DNA of 64,000 nucleotides from assembly GCA_901456055.1 (NCBI GenBank), contig CABDWT010000012.1, forward strand, positions 1-64,000. The letters are read 5' to 3'. The position numbers and the translations under genes were made by a program. The stretch comes from Phytobacter ursingii. GTDB lineage: Bacteria; Pseudomonadota; Gammaproteobacteria; Enterobacterales; Enterobacteriaceae. Every line of letters begins with the position of its first letter. Within the stretch, counting starts at the first letter, position 1. The notes beneath the pieces were generated by a model. That model saw nothing but the letters and a program-made list of their open reading frames with translations. It did no database searches and was not told the DNA's origin. Shown in pieces: positions 21,871 to 31,466 of the stretch.

Positions 21871-22816
21871 ATTCCGCCAGTAGTTTCAGCGCGGTATCTT
21901 CGTCGGTCACCAGCCCATTGACCCAGCCACCGACCAGGGCTGCGCGAATGGCGGCATGCTTACGTTCCCCTCCGGCAAACCCGACCACTTTTCGTTGTGT
22001 GTGGCTGGTGAGCGGCACACTGGTCAGCATCGCATCCAGCTCAGAATCGAGGCGTACGCCCTGATGGTTAAAGAAATGGCCAAGCATTTCACCCGCGACA
22101 TGCTGCGTCTCCAGATCCCTGACCTGGGCGTCGGTAATAAACCCCTCGGTGTTGAGCGGACAACCTAATTTGACCTCGCCGATGCCAAGGAAGGTGACAT
22201 CCGCATTAAGCGCTCTGGCGGCAACACGCTGATAAATTTGGTGCTGGCACCAGCTGTTTTTATCTTCCGGGCTGTCGGCATAGAGCGGAGCCGGAATGAA
22301 AAAATACTTACCCTGCATTTTTTCCGCCATTTTCAGCGGTACATCGTAACGGGTACCGGAGTCATCCCGGGCGATGGCGCCGATCATGGACACGCACTGA
22401 TGCTGCGGTCGCTCCAGCGACGGCAGGGCGTCAATCACGGCGCGCAGCGTTTTACCGGAGCCGACGCCAAAGACCTGCGGTTTCTCTTCGCAGATAAATT
22501 GCGCCATCACTTGCGCCCCTTCCACGGCCAGCATCTGCTGAATGGCCTCGTCCTCGAGCCCGGCAGAGGGCACCACGCGGCACAGGTTGAGGGCATGTTT
22601 TTCTTGCAGGTCGTGCGCCAGTTTCAGACAGCGGGTGACCGGATGGCTGATATTGACGGTGACCATCCCGGTTTCGCGGGCGGCGGAGATGAGCCGTTGC
22701 GCTACCTGGCGCGACAGACCCAGCGCCGAGGCAATATCCTGCTGTGTTAATCCCGCCACGTAATACATCCATGCGGCACGGGCGGCGAGTTCCTGTTTTT
22801 TCTCTTCTTTGTTCAT
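21869..22816 (-). CDS. SorC/DeoR-type sugar-responsive transcriptional regulator
   Basis: A 315-residue regulator with an N-terminal helix-turn-helix (about residues 24-44, [21 protein letters not shown]) and a C-terminal sugar-binding SorC domain (from about residue 60; [16 protein letters not shown] is the typical effector-site segment). The start at 22816 ([10 protein letters not shown]) has the ribosome site AGGGGAA; a longer frame starting at 22900 would run through the divergent promoter. It is divergent from the polyol dehydrogenase and is probably its regulator, answering D-arabinitol or a phosphorylated product. That ligand is inferred from the neighbours. Confidence 0.9.
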   Translation of the reverse strand: MNKEEKKQELAARAAWMYYVAGLTQQDIASALGLSRQVAQRLISAARETGMVTVNISHPVTRCLKLAHDLQEKHALNLCRVVPSAGLEDEAIQQMLAVEGAQVMAQFICEEKPQVFGVGSGKTLRAVIDALPSLERPQHQCVSMIGAIARDDSGTRYDVPLKMAEKMQGKYFFIPAPLYADSPEDKNSWCQHQIYQRVAARALNADVTFLGIGEVKLGCPLNTEGFITDAQVRDLETQHVAGEMLGHFFNHQGVRLDSELDAMLTSVPLTSHTQRKVVGFAGGERKHAAIRAALVGGWVNGLVTDEDTALKLLAE

Positions 22817-22875
22817 CACACATTCCCCTGATTTCCTGCCGCCATTGTACGCGCAATGGTCGCATTCACAAAAAT

Positions 22876-22903
22876 GGGCAAATGTCAGTTTAAAGGGCAA
22901 AAG
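22876..22903. promoter_or_regulatory. Candidate operator in the divergent regulator/dehydrogenase gap
   Basis: Two direct repeats GGGCAAA (22876-22882 and 22895-22901) lie 19 bp apart, nearly two helical turns, between the SorC-type gene and the dehydrogenase gene. A small hairpin ACGGGC/GCCCGT (22966-22981) lies nearer the dehydrogenase start. Binding by the regulator is an inference. Confidence 0.35.
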
Positions 22904-23015
22904 TTGTTTTCGTGAGTTTCATCGCAGAAAACCTTCGCCTCTCACTACTAACATACATACAACAAACGGGCATAAGCCCGTAAAACTGTCAAATGCTCAA
23001 ATTGAGGTGATGATT

Positions 23016-24413
23016 ATGTCCGAGAAAAAAGCGGTGTGGATGCATATTGGTGCCGGGTCGTTTCATCGTGCTCATCAGGCGTGGTATCTGCACAAACTGA
23101 TGGAGCAGGGGGATGACCGCTGGAGTATCGCGCTGGGAAATATTCGCGATGACGCCAGTGTACTGCTGGGCCATCTCGCCGCGCAAAACGGTGAATATGT
23201 ACTGGAAACCGTGTCGCCGGAGGGTGAACGGCAGTACGAAACCATCACCTCAATTCGTAAAGTATTGCCCTGGGATAGCGAAATTAGCGCGCTGGTGAAG
23301 CAGGGGGCCGATGCTGAAACGCGCGTCATCGCCTTTACGGTTACTGAAAGCGGTTACTATCTGACACCTGCGCATGAGCTGGATCAGCAACAGGCCGATA
23401 TTCAGGCCGACCTGAACGGCGGAATTCGCACCCTTTACGGCGCGCTGACCCGCATCCTGAAGCAGCGTATTGCACAGCATGGCAACCCTGTTACCTTGCT
23501 GAACTGCGATAACTTGCGGCATAACGGCGAGCGCTTCCGCCACGGTTTTCTCTCTTTCTTGCAGGCGAAGGGCGAAAGCGATCTGTATCAGTGGGTGGAA
23601 AAAAATACCACGTCACCCAATACCATGGTCGACCGCATTACCCCGCGCCCGACGCCGGATGTGGCCGAGCGCGTACTGGCAGCAACCGGCATTAAAGATG
23701 CGGTGCCGGTGATGGGGGAATCCTTTATTCAGTGGGTGATTGAAGATGATTTTATCAATGGCCGCCCGGCGCTCGAACAGGTGGGAGTGGAACTGGTTGA
23801 ATCCGTATTGCCCTGGGAAGAGGCGAAAATCCGCATTCTTAACGCTACCCATAGCTGTATCGCGTGGGCGGGGACGCTGATTGGTCTGAGCTTTATTGAT
23901 GAGAGTACCCGCCAGAGCGCTATTCGCCAGATGGCCTGGGAATATGTCTCGCGTGATGTCATTCCCTCGCTGACGCCAAGCCCGCTGGATCTGGCGACGT
24001 ATCGCGATGTGGTGCTGGCGCGCTTTAGCAACCCGTATATCAAAGACACTAACCAGCGCGTCGCCGCCGATGGTCTATCCAAAATTCCGGGGATGGTTAC
24101 CCCGACGCTTGTCGAATGCTACAAACGCGGCGAAACCCCGTCAGCGACCGCCGTGCTGCCTGCGCTGTTCTTCCTGTTCCTGAAACGCTGGGCTAACGGT
24201 TCACTGCCCTATACCTATCAGGATGGCGTGATGCAACCCGATGCCGTGCATGCCGTTTTCAATGCCCCCGATCCGCTGGCGGTGTGGGCGGCAGACGACG
24301 CGCTGTTTGCCGGCCTGGCGAAATCCGCCGATTTCTTAACCCTGCTGCGTCGTACCGTCGCCGAGCTTGAGCAGTGGATAAAACAACCTGAATTGCAACT
24401 GGCGGCAGTGTAA
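23016..24413 (+). CDS. D-arabinitol 4-dehydrogenase-type polyol dehydrogenase (DalD-like)
   Basis: Member of the long-chain mannitol dehydrogenase family; predicted to oxidise D-arabinitol to D-xylulose with NAD+. Seen: [19 protein letters not shown] at the N-terminus (cofactor domain) and the catalytic triad spacing K271-x4-N276-xx-H279 in [10 protein letters not shown] of the C-terminal domain. The start at 23016 (MSEKKAVW) has the AGGT ribosome site 8 bp before it; ATG 23010 is too close and the much longer frame from 22809 overlaps the regulator. 465 residues. Next to a xylulokinase and a RbtT/DalT permease, D-arabinitol is the most likely substrate, but mannitol or another pentitol cannot be excluded. 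Confidence 0.88.
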   Translation: MSEKKAVWMHIGAGSFHRAHQAWYLHKLMEQGDDRWSIALGNIRDDASVLLGHLAAQNGEYVLETVSPEGERQYETITSIRKVLPWDSEISALVKQGADAETRVIAFTVTESGYYLTPAHELDQQQADIQADLNGGIRTLYGALTRILKQRIAQHGNPVTLLNCDNLRHNGERFRHGFLSFLQAKGESDLYQWVEKNTTSPNTMVDRITPRPTPDVAERVLAATGIKDAVPVMGESFIQWVIEDDFINGRPALEQVGVELVESVLPWEEAKIRILNATHSCIAWAGTLIGLSFIDESTRQSAIRQMAWEYVSRDVIPSLTPSPLDLATYRDVVLARFSNPYIKDTNQRVAADGLSKIPGMVTPTLVECYKRGETPSATAVLPALFFLFLKRWANGSLPYTYQDGVMQPDAVHAVFNAPDPLAVWAADDALFAGLAKSADFLTLLRRTVAELEQWIKQPELQLAAV

Positions 24414-24422
24414 GGGGGCGCT

Positions 24423-25883
24423 ATGTATCTGGGCATTGATATTGGTACCTCAGAATTAAAAGCGCTGTTGATTGACGGCGATGGTGAGATTGTCGCCTCG
24501 GCGCATGCGGCGCTGACCGTGCAACGTCCGCATCCGCACTGGGCGGAGCAGGACCCACAAGCCTGGTGGCAGGCCTGTGGCCGCGTGGTTACCGAACTGC
24601 GTCAGCAGCATCCGCAACAGTGGGCGGCCATTCGCGCCATCGGTCTGTCGGGTCAGATGCACGGTGCGGTACTGCTTGATAATGACGGCAACGTGTTGCG
24701 TCCCTGCATTCTGTGGAATGACACCCGCAGCGCCGACGAGTGCGCATGGCTGAGTGAGCATCATCCGGAAATGATGGCTATCAGCGGCAACATGATCATG
24801 CCGGGGTTTACCGCACCGAAACTAGTGTGGGTGGCCCGTCATGAGCCGGACGTGTTCAGCCAGGTGGCAAAAGTACTGTTGCCGAAAGATTACCTGCGCT
24901 GGCGTTTAACCGGTGAGTTTGTCAGCGATCCCTCCGATGCGGCAGGCACCCTGTGGCTGGATGTGGCAAAACGCGACTGGTCAGATGAACTGCTTGCCAT
25001 GACTGACCTCAATCGCAGCCAGATGCCATCACTGGTGGAAGGCAGCGAATCCAGCGGGACGCTGCGTGCCGCGCTGGCAACCGAGTGGGGCTTAAGCTCC
25101 TCGGTGGTGGTCGCCGGGGGCGGGGGGGATAACGCCACGTCCGCCGTGGGCGTCGGGGCGGTGGCGCCGGGTGATGCGTTTATCTCTCTCGGGACGTCCG
25201 GGGTGATTTTCGTGGTCAATGATGCGCTTCACGCTGACCCAAACTCGGGCGTGCACGCTTTCTGCCATGCGCTTCCCGGCCGCTGGCACCAGATGAGCGT
25301 GATGCTGAGTGCCGCCAGTTGTCTGCGCTGGATCTGTAATCTGCTTTCGGTCACCGAAAGCCAGTTAATGGACGAGATTGCCCAACTAACCGATGAGGAA
25401 CTGAAACGCGCGCCGGTGTTCCTGCCTTATCTGTCGGGAGAACGCACGCCGCATAACGATCCGCTGGCAGCGGGAAGCTTCTTCAATTTGCGCCATGAAA
25501 CCAGCCGCGCGCTGCTGGGGTATGCGGTGATTGAAGGGGTGACCTTTGGGCTGGCCGATGGACTAAACGTGCTGGGTAACGCCCCGATTTCCCGGTGCAG
25601 CCTGACCGGCGGTGGCGCGAGAAGCCCGCTGTGGGCGCAACTGATTGCCGATGTGCTGAACATTCCGATGGTTACGCACCCTGCAAGTTCTTCCGGGGCG
25701 CTGGGGGCTGCGCGTCTGGCCTGGCTGGCGGATGGCGGCGACGAGGCGAAGGTCTGCCTCAAGCCCCCGGTTGTCGCCCGGTTTACGCCACAGCCTGAAC
25801 GCGGCGAATGGCTGGTTAAGCGGCTGGCGCTGTTCCGTCTGCTCTATCAGCAGCAGCAGGCTGCCCGCACGCTACTGCCTTAA
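24423..25883 (+). CDS. Xylulokinase (XylB/DalK-like)
   Basis: FGGY-family sugar kinase predicted to phosphorylate D-xylulose to D-xylulose 5-phosphate for the pentose-phosphate pathway. N-terminal YLGIDIGTSELKALLID and the xylulokinase LSGQMHGAVLLD segment (about residues 77-88) are present; the catalytic base Asp lies in GGGGDNATSAVG (about 237). The C-terminal ATP-site block LTGGGARSPLWAQ is intact. 486 residues. It starts 9 bp after the dehydrogenase stop, so the two form one unit. Very similar to XylB, hence D-xylulose is the probable acceptor. Confidence 0.92.
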   Translation: MYLGIDIGTSELKALLIDGDGEIVASAHAALTVQRPHPHWAEQDPQAWWQACGRVVTELRQQHPQQWAAIRAIGLSGQMHGAVLLDNDGNVLRPCILWNDTRSADECAWLSEHHPEMMAISGNMIMPGFTAPKLVWVARHEPDVFSQVAKVLLPKDYLRWRLTGEFVSDPSDAAGTLWLDVAKRDWSDELLAMTDLNRSQMPSLVEGSESSGTLRAALATEWGLSSSVVVAGGGGDNATSAVGVGAVAPGDAFISLGTSGVIFVVNDALHADPNSGVHAFCHALPGRWHQMSVMLSAASCLRWICNLLSVTESQLMDEIAQLTDEELKRAPVFLPYLSGERTPHNDPLAAGSFFNLRHETSRALLGYAVIEGVTFGLADGLNVLGNAPISRCSLTGGGARSPLWAQLIADVLNIPMVTHPASSSGALGAARLAWLADGGDEAKVCLKPPVVARFTPQPERGEWLVKRLALFRLLYQQQQAARTLLP

Positions 25884-25890
25884 ATTTCCT

Positions 25891-25918
25891 GCCCCGGCCT
25901 CTGTACCCTCGCCGGGGC
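25891..25918 (+). other. Hairpin between the kinase and permease genes
   Basis: GCCCCGGC (25891-25898) pairs with GCCGGGGC (25911-25918) around a 12-base loop. No T run follows. It could adjust relative expression of the permease gene. Confidence 0.5.
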
Positions 25919-25948
25919 CCATCTCCCGGCTTATAAAGGAAGATTGTT

Positions 25949-27223
25949 ATGCAATCTAATGAATACTGGTTTGGCTTACCGAAAAAACTGCTCTGGGGAT
26001 TTGTGGCTATCGCGATTTTTATGGCTGGCGATGGCTTTGAAATGGCTTTCTTATCAAAACACATAACCGATATGGGCTTCTCGCCCGCGCAGTCGGCTGT
26101 CGTCTTTACGATTTACGGCCTGGCGGCAGCGCTGGCGGCGTGGGCATCCGGCGTGGTGGCGGAGCTTATCACCCCACAGCGCGCCATGACCATTGGCTGT
26201 GTCCTGTGGGTCATTATGCATGCGCTGTTTATGTCGATGGGGCTGGGAATGCGTAACTACCCGCTGATGCTGCTGTTCTATGGCATTCGCGGTCTGGCCT
26301 ATCCGATGTTTATCTACTCTTTCATGCTGATGCTGGTCCAGGTGCTGCCGCGCCCGAATCTGGCGGCGGCGACGGGCTGGTTCTGGGCCATGTACTCTAT
26401 TGGGATCGGCGTGGTTGGTAGCTATCTGCCAAGCCTGACCATTCCGATGTTTGGCGAAACGGGAACGCTGTGGTTCGCCATCGTCTGGGTCGGCTGCGGT
26501 GGCCTGGTGGCCTTCTTTAGCTTGCGCAATGTGCCGGTGGATCGCTCGCGGGTGAATTTGCCGCTGCGTGACAAAATGACCGAGCTTTCCCGTGCAGGTA
26601 CCATTCTGTTTACTAACCGCGACATTTTCTATGCCTGTCTGATCCGTATCATCAACACGCTGTCGCTGTTTGGTTTTGCGATCGTGATGCCACTGCTGTT
26701 TGTGGACCGACTGGGCTTTAGCATCTCTGAATGGCTGCAAATCTGGGCGGTGTTCTTCTTCGTCACCATCTTCACCAATATTTTCTGGGGGATCACCGGG
26801 GAATACATCGGCTGGATCCGCCAGGTGCGCTGGTTCGGCTGCCTGGGAATGGCTATCTCCAGCCTGACGTTTTACTACCTGCCGGTGTATGCCGGACATA
26901 ACTTCGCGGTGGCGCTAATTCCGGCAATCATGCTGGGGATTTTTGTCGCGGCCTTCGTACCGATGACAGCGGTCTTCCCGACACTGGAACCGCATCACAA
27001 AGGCGCGGCAGTCTCGATCTACAACCTCTCTGCCGGGATGAGCAACTTTGTCGCCCCGGCGATTGCCTCCGCATTACTGCCGTTTTTCGATATCGTGGGT
27101 GTGGTATGGGCCTACACCGGGCTGTATATCTTCGCCGGCGTGCTGACCTTTATCATCAAAGTGCCGCAGCCCAAACGTGTACGCCAGGGGCGTTCCCCGG
27201 AAGAGGTGGAACAGAGCGTGTAA
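25949..27223 (+). CDS. MFS polyol permease, RbtT/DalT type
   Basis: A 424-residue major-facilitator protein with about 12 membrane spans that resembles the ribitol/D-arabinitol proton symporters RbtT and DalT of Klebsiella. The N-terminal IAIFMAGDGFEMAFLSKHI and the central FYGIRGLAYPMFIYSFMLM segments are typical of this subgroup. It is third in the regulator-dehydrogenase-kinase cassette, so it probably imports the polyol that the dehydrogenase oxidises. A cytoplasmic C-terminal tail (KRVRQGRSPEEVEQSV) ends the protein and a strong terminator follows. Confidence 0.9.
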   Translation: MQSNEYWFGLPKKLLWGFVAIAIFMAGDGFEMAFLSKHITDMGFSPAQSAVVFTIYGLAAALAAWASGVVAELITPQRAMTIGCVLWVIMHALFMSMGLGMRNYPLMLLFYGIRGLAYPMFIYSFMLMLVQVLPRPNLAAATGWFWAMYSIGIGVVGSYLPSLTIPMFGETGTLWFAIVWVGCGGLVAFFSLRNVPVDRSRVNLPLRDKMTELSRAGTILFTNRDIFYACLIRIINTLSLFGFAIVMPLLFVDRLGFSISEWLQIWAVFFFVTIFTNIFWGITGEYIGWIRQVRWFGCLGMAISSLTFYYLPVYAGHNFAVALIPAIMLGIFVAAFVPMTAVFPTLEPHHKGAAVSIYNLSAGMSNFVAPAIASALLPFFDIVGVVWAYTGLYIFAGVLTFIIKVPQPKRVRQGRSPEEVEQSV

Positions 27224-27230
27224 GCAGACA

Positions 27231-27267
27231 TAAGGCGCAGTGTTCCTGCGCCTTATCGCGTTTTTTC
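27231..27267. terminator. Terminator after the permease gene
   Basis: TAAGGCGCAG (27231-27240) pairs perfectly with CTGCGCCTTA (27246-27255) around TGTTC; TCGCG and six T follow. It overlaps the stop codon of the convergent acetyltransferase gene. Confidence 0.85.
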
Positions 27268-27753
27268 CAGCCGATAAGCCCAGTCGTCATAATCCACGCC
27301 GTTAATCGTATAACCCTTTTCCAGCACCTGGGTACGCGTAAACCCGAGTTTTTCCAGTAGCCGCACCGAACCCTGATTATCCGCCAGTACCCAGGCGTTC
27401 AGCGCCGTGACGCGGGTGTGCGTAAAGGCGTAGTCGCGTATGGCTTTCAGCGCTTCACTGGCGAAACCTTTCCCTTGCGCGAAAGGGGCAATGGCGTAGC
27501 CGACATCGGCTTCCTGCGGATGTTGCGTGCTGATGTTCAGCCCAATGTCACCCAGTGGTTCGTTATTTTTGTCGCGAATCACCCGGGCGTGGCTCTCGTT
27601 CAGGCGAGTTATAAACAGGGTGCGGATATCCTCTTCACAGGCAATGGCGCCCATGAAGCGCATAATGTCCGGACTTTGGCGTAGGGCGAGGAAAAAGGGC
27701 CAGTCGGCCTCAGTAAACGCAGAGAGCGTCAGGCGCGCAGTGGTCAATATCAT
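27253..27753 (-). CDS. GNAT-family N-acetyltransferase, RimJ/RimL type
   Basis: Small acetyltransferase. N-terminal ILTTARLTLSAFTEADW and the acetyl-CoA-binding segment GYAIAPFAQGKGFASEAL (about residues 86-103) define the family; the C-terminal NQGSVRLLEKLGF is also typical. I prefer ATG 27753 (MILTTARL), which has GGTGA about 9 bp upstream and begins where the domain begins; ATG 27768 would add five residues. 166 residues. Substrate unknown: relatives acetylate protein N-termini, amino acids or drugs. From memory E. coli K-12 has no such gene at this site, so it may have arrived with, or near, the polyol cassette. Confidence 0.82.
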   Translation of the reverse strand: MILTTARLTLSAFTEADWPFFLALRQSPDIMRFMGAIACEEDIRTLFITRLNESHARVIRDKNNEPLGDIGLNISTQHPQEADVGYAIAPFAQGKGFASEALKAIRDYAFTHTRVTALNAWVLADNQGSVRLLEKLGFTRTQVLEKGYTINGVDYDDWAYRLEKTR

Positions 27754-27819
27754 GCAGGGGTTCACCATTCCGGAAGCAAAGCGTTTTAGCTTAGCACCGG
27801 AATGGCGCGGGTAAACACC

Positions 27820-28725
27820 TTATAATGGTGGGGGCGTCACCACATCCTTGAGCGCTTCTTCTAAATCAAACCAGCGAAACGCAAATCCGGAGGCTTCAAG
27901 GCGCTTTGGCAGCGCGCGCTGGCCGCCAAGGACCAGCACCGAGGATTCACCCATCATCAGGCGCACGGTGGCGGCCGGGGCGTGCATAACCGCCGGGCGG
28001 TTCAACGCATGTCCGAGCGCGTGAGCGAACTGCTCGTTACGTGCCGGGTAGGGCGAGACCATATTGAACGGGCCGCGCAGGTCGTTATTGAGCAACCAGA
28101 TGATGCCATTGGCCATATCGTCGATATGAATCCAGGACATGTACTGGTGCCCGGTACCGACCGGGCCGCCAAGGCCGACGCGAAAGAGCGGCAACAGTTT
28201 GGCAATCGCCCCGCCTTTACGCGCAATGACGACGCCTGTACGCAGTAAACAGACACGGGTGCGTTCACTTTCTGCGCCGCTGGCGATCTGCTCCCAACGG
28301 GCGCACAGTTCGTGAGTAAATTCGTTATGCGGCGTCTCGTCCTCCGTGATGACCACATCCCCGGTATCGCCGTAATAGCCAACGGCGGAGCCAGAGATAA
28401 ACACTTCCGGCGGATTCGCGCTGGCTAAGATGAGGTCGACCAGCCTCTGGGTTATTTTCCAGCGACTTTCACACAGGCGCTGTTTTTGCTCATCGGTCCA
28501 GCGCTTTTCGGCAATCGGCTCGCCTGCCAGATTGATGACGGCGCCGAAATCATTGAGATCAGTGAGATCGTCCAGACCCGGTAGCAGCGCAACCGTATCG
28601 CCAAGCGTCTGCTGCGCTTTGGCGGGATCGCGTGTTACCACGGTGATGGAATGGTCCAGCTCTTGTAAACGAGGAATCAGAAAACGACCAATCAGGCCTG
28701 TACCACCGGTAATCAGAATCTTCAT
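27820..28725 (-). CDS. yfcH: NAD(P)-binding epimerase-like protein YfcH
   Basis: A 301-residue SDR39U1-type protein. The nucleotide loop [12 protein letters not shown] is at the N-terminus (about residues 4-15), with the [14 protein letters not shown] family block (about 64-77) and a C-terminal DUF1731 segment ([20 protein letters not shown]). Reaction unknown in E. coli. It lies 13 bp downstream of folX in the same direction, so the two are probably cotranscribed. Confidence 0.94.
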   Translation of the reverse strand: MKILITGGTGLIGRFLIPRLQELDHSITVVTRDPAKAQQTLGDTVALLPGLDDLTDLNDFGAVINLAGEPIAEKRWTDEQKQRLCESRWKITQRLVDLILASANPPEVFISGSAVGYYGDTGDVVITEDETPHNEFTHELCARWEQIASGAESERTRVCLLRTGVVIARKGGAIAKLLPLFRVGLGGPVGTGHQYMSWIHIDDMANGIIWLLNNDLRGPFNMVSPYPARNEQFAHALGHALNRPAVMHAPAATVRLMMGESSVLVLGGQRALPKRLEASGFAFRWFDLEEALKDVVTPPPL

Positions 28726-28738
28726 GCAACCTCCAGGG

Positions 28739-29107
28739 CTACGCTTGACGACGCCAGCTCATGGTCATGGACACAGAGTCGGCGTAACGCAATGCGTGAA
28801 GTTTATCGATCTCAACCTCAGCATAAGTGACCCAGTGATGTTCGCGTGCGATATTCAGCACATCCTGAGTTAATTTTTCCAGTAACGAGAAGCGGTTACT
28901 CTCGACATGGTGAATTATGCTTTTAGTTATCGTGCGGTAGTTTAGCGCGTCATTGATATCTTCGCTGGCGCGGGCCTTATCGGCCGGATAATGAATAGTG
29001 ACATTGATAATAATATCCTGACGGTTGGCGACCTCTTCTTCTTTGATACCGATAAATGTGCGCAGGCGCAGATTTTTAATCCGAATAATGGCGTCTGGTT
29101 GTGACAT
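28739..29107 (-). CDS. folX: Dihydroneopterin triphosphate 2'-epimerase
   Basis: Epimerises 7,8-dihydroneopterin triphosphate to the monapterin series used for tetrahydromonapterin. It has the FolB-like tunnelling fold: [18 protein letters not shown] at the N-terminus and a C-terminal [16 protein letters not shown]. 122 residues, near the E. coli length of 120. Upstream, in the same direction, lies the yfcG remnant. Confidence 0.95.
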   Translation of the reverse strand: MSQPDAIIRIKNLRLRTFIGIKEEEVANRQDIIINVTIHYPADKARASEDINDALNYRTITKSIIHHVESNRFSLLEKLTQDVLNIAREHHWVTYAEVEIDKLHALRYADSVSMTMSWRRQA

Positions 29108-29137
29108 TGCAGGCTTCCCTCAGTAATAACAATCTCA

Positions 29138-29305
29138 TCATACACAAGGAAAATATTGCTGCCATTGAGATTTGCTGTGCGTTTGCCTGCGCGCGTATGC
29201 TCCCGCGCCGGGCGCGATACGCGCGCACCCGTATTTCACCGCCGGATAAATATCCAGCGTGATTTCTTGCCCATTTGGCGTCGGAGCGTAAAAGAGATCA
29301 ATCAT
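29138..29305 (-). pseudogene. yfcG: yfcG remnant with most of the gene deleted
   Basis: The first 17 codons (MIDLFYAPTPNGQEITL) match the start of the disulfide-bond oxidoreductase YfcG, a glutathione S-transferase homologue of about 215 residues. The next codons (DIYPAVKYGCARI and on to SQWQQ) match the last 40 or so residues, where E. coli YfcG has MYPAVKNWHERI and ends KAWQ. About 160 internal codons are therefore missing, including most of the thioredoxin-like and helical domains. Start codon, ribosome site (GGGGAAC) and reading frame are intact, so a 55-residue peptide could still be made. It sits in the expected place between folX and the divergent yfcF. Confidence 0.78.
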
Positions 29306-29425
29306 TTGTTCCCCGTATCGCAATAACGGTTTTATTGGGTATAAGCGTTACTTATCGCACGTTAGTTTTCATCAAGTGACAGTCTTAACAAGACGTTATA
29401 TTTTGATGAGAAACCTAATCGTTGA

Positions 29426-30079
<654 letters not shown>

Positions 30080-30131
30080 GACCTGGCCGCGCTTGCGGTA
30101 TGATACGGCATTCTCTTTAATCTGAGGTGTA

Positions 30132-30686
30132 GTGATGAAACTGATGTTCGCATCCGACATTCACGGCTCGCTGCCCGCCACCGAACGCGTACTGGCGCTG
30201 TTTGCTGAAAGCGGGGCACAGTGGTTAGTGATTTTGGGCGATGTACTCAATCACGGGCCAAGAAATGCCCTGCCGCAAGGGTATGCGCCCGCGCAGGTGG
30301 CGGAGCGGCTGAATGAAAAGGCATCGCGCATTATTGCCGTACGCGGTAACTGCGACAGCGAAGTCGATCAGATGCTGCTCAATTTCCCCATTACGGCCCC
30401 CTGGCAGCAGGTACTCTTACCCACGCAGCGGCTATTTTTGACCCACGGTCACCTGTTCGGGCCGGATAATCTACCGCCGCTGGCGCAGGGCGATGTGCTG
30501 GTCTATGGTCATACACATCTGCCGGTGGCGCAGCGGCAGGGGGACATTGTTCACTTTAATCCGGGCTCGGTGAGTATTCCCAAAGGGGGATTCGACGCCA
30601 GTTACGGCATGCTGGAAGAGGGTGTTTTGCGCGTAATGGCACTGAATGATAAGCGGCTTATTGCACAGGTCGCGATTAATCCGTAA
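30132..30686 (+). CDS. yfcE: Metallophosphodiesterase YfcE
   Basis: A calcineurin-like phosphoesterase of 184 residues. All metal-binding blocks are visible: SDIHG, GDVLNHGPR, GNCDSE, THGHLFG and GHTHLP. E. coli YfcE is a Mn-dependent phosphodiesterase with unknown natural substrate. The frame begins GTG-ATG; the ATG at 30135 is better spaced from GAGG (7 bp), so the first Met-Met may be only one Met. Follows yfcF by 52 bp and precedes yfcD by 52 bp. Confidence 0.95.
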   Translation: MMKLMFASDIHGSLPATERVLALFAESGAQWLVILGDVLNHGPRNALPQGYAPAQVAERLNEKASRIIAVRGNCDSEVDQMLLNFPITAPWQQVLLPTQRLFLTHGHLFGPDNLPPLAQGDVLVYGHTHLPVAQRQGDIVHFNPGSVSIPKGGFDASYGMLEEGVLRVMALNDKRLIAQVAINP

Positions 30687-30738
30687 GTTACCCTTCAACT
30701 AAAACGCGCCATAAGAGCGCAATGACGAGACATTTCTG

Positions 30739-31284
30739 ATGGTGGAACCGAATCATTTTACAGGCACGGAGTGGGTGGATATTGTCAGCGAAGACAACGA
30801 GGTCATCGCCCAGGCGAGTCGCGAGCAAATGCGCGCGCAATGTTTGCGTCACCGCGCGACCTATATCGTCGTCCATGATGGTATGGGTAAGATCCTGGTT
30901 CAGCGCCGTACGGAAACCAAAGATTTTATGCCGGGTATGCTGGACGCCACAGCAGGCGGCGTTGTGCAGGCTGACGAAGTGCTGCTGGATTCCGCTCGCC
31001 GTGAAGCCGAAGAAGAGCTTGGTATTGCCGGTGTCCCGTTTGCTGAACATGGCACATTTTATTTCGAAGACGAACACTGCCGGGTTTGGGGCGGGTTGTT
31101 TAGCTGCGTTTCCCACGGCCCATTTGCCCTGCAGGAAGAGGAAGTGAGCGAGGTCTGGTGGATGACGCCGGAAGAGATCACCGCTCGCTGTGATGAATTC
31201 ACGCAAGATTCGCTAAAAGCGCTGGCGCTGTGGATGAGCCGTAATGCCAGCAACTCTGTCGAAAAAGCCGAAGAGACCGAATAG
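30739..31284 (+). CDS. yfcD: Nudix hydrolase YfcD
   Basis: A 181-residue Nudix protein. The Nudix box GGVVQADE...REAEEELGI (about residues 74-97) is complete (G-x5-E-x7-REUxEExGU). It is related to isopentenyl-diphosphate isomerase-like Nudix enzymes, but substrate is unknown. C-terminal acidic tail (EKAEETE). A strong terminator follows, separating it from the AAA+ gene downstream; in E. coli yfcC would come next. Confidence 0.94.
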   Translation: MVEPNHFTGTEWVDIVSEDNEVIAQASREQMRAQCLRHRATYIVVHDGMGKILVQRRTETKDFMPGMLDATAGGVVQADEVLLDSARREAEEELGIAGVPFAEHGTFYFEDEHCRVWGGLFSCVSHGPFALQEEEVSEVWWMTPEEITARCDEFTQDSLKALALWMSRNASNSVEKAEETE

Positions 31285-31336
31285 GGTTATGGCGAAAAGC
31301 CTGGCCTGAAAAAGTGTTGAACTGAATAGCTGTATG

Positions 31337-31370
31337 AGCCGCGCCGATGAATAATCAGCGTGGCTTTTTT
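31337..31370 (+). terminator. Terminator after yfcD
   Basis: A 12-bp stem (31337-31348 with 31354-31365; one mismatch and one G-T pair) around GAATA ends in six T. It isolates the next two genes as a separate transcription unit. Confidence 0.85.
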
Positions 31371-31444
31371 ACGCGCTAAAAAAAACGGGAAAATTTCAGG
31401 TGACGGGTTTTGGCTTTTGTACTATTTTGAAAGGTTGCAAAAAA

Positions 31445-31450
31445 TATAAC
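31445..31450 (+). promoter_or_regulatory. Possible -10 element for the AAA+/VWA unit
   Basis: TATAAC lies 17 bp before the start codon in an AT-rich gap. No -35 at standard spacing is obvious (TTGTAC at 31417-31422 is 22 bp away), and the resulting leader would be very short. The actual start site is uncertain. Confidence 0.25.
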
Positions 31451-31466
31451 GAAAAAGGAATTTTAC

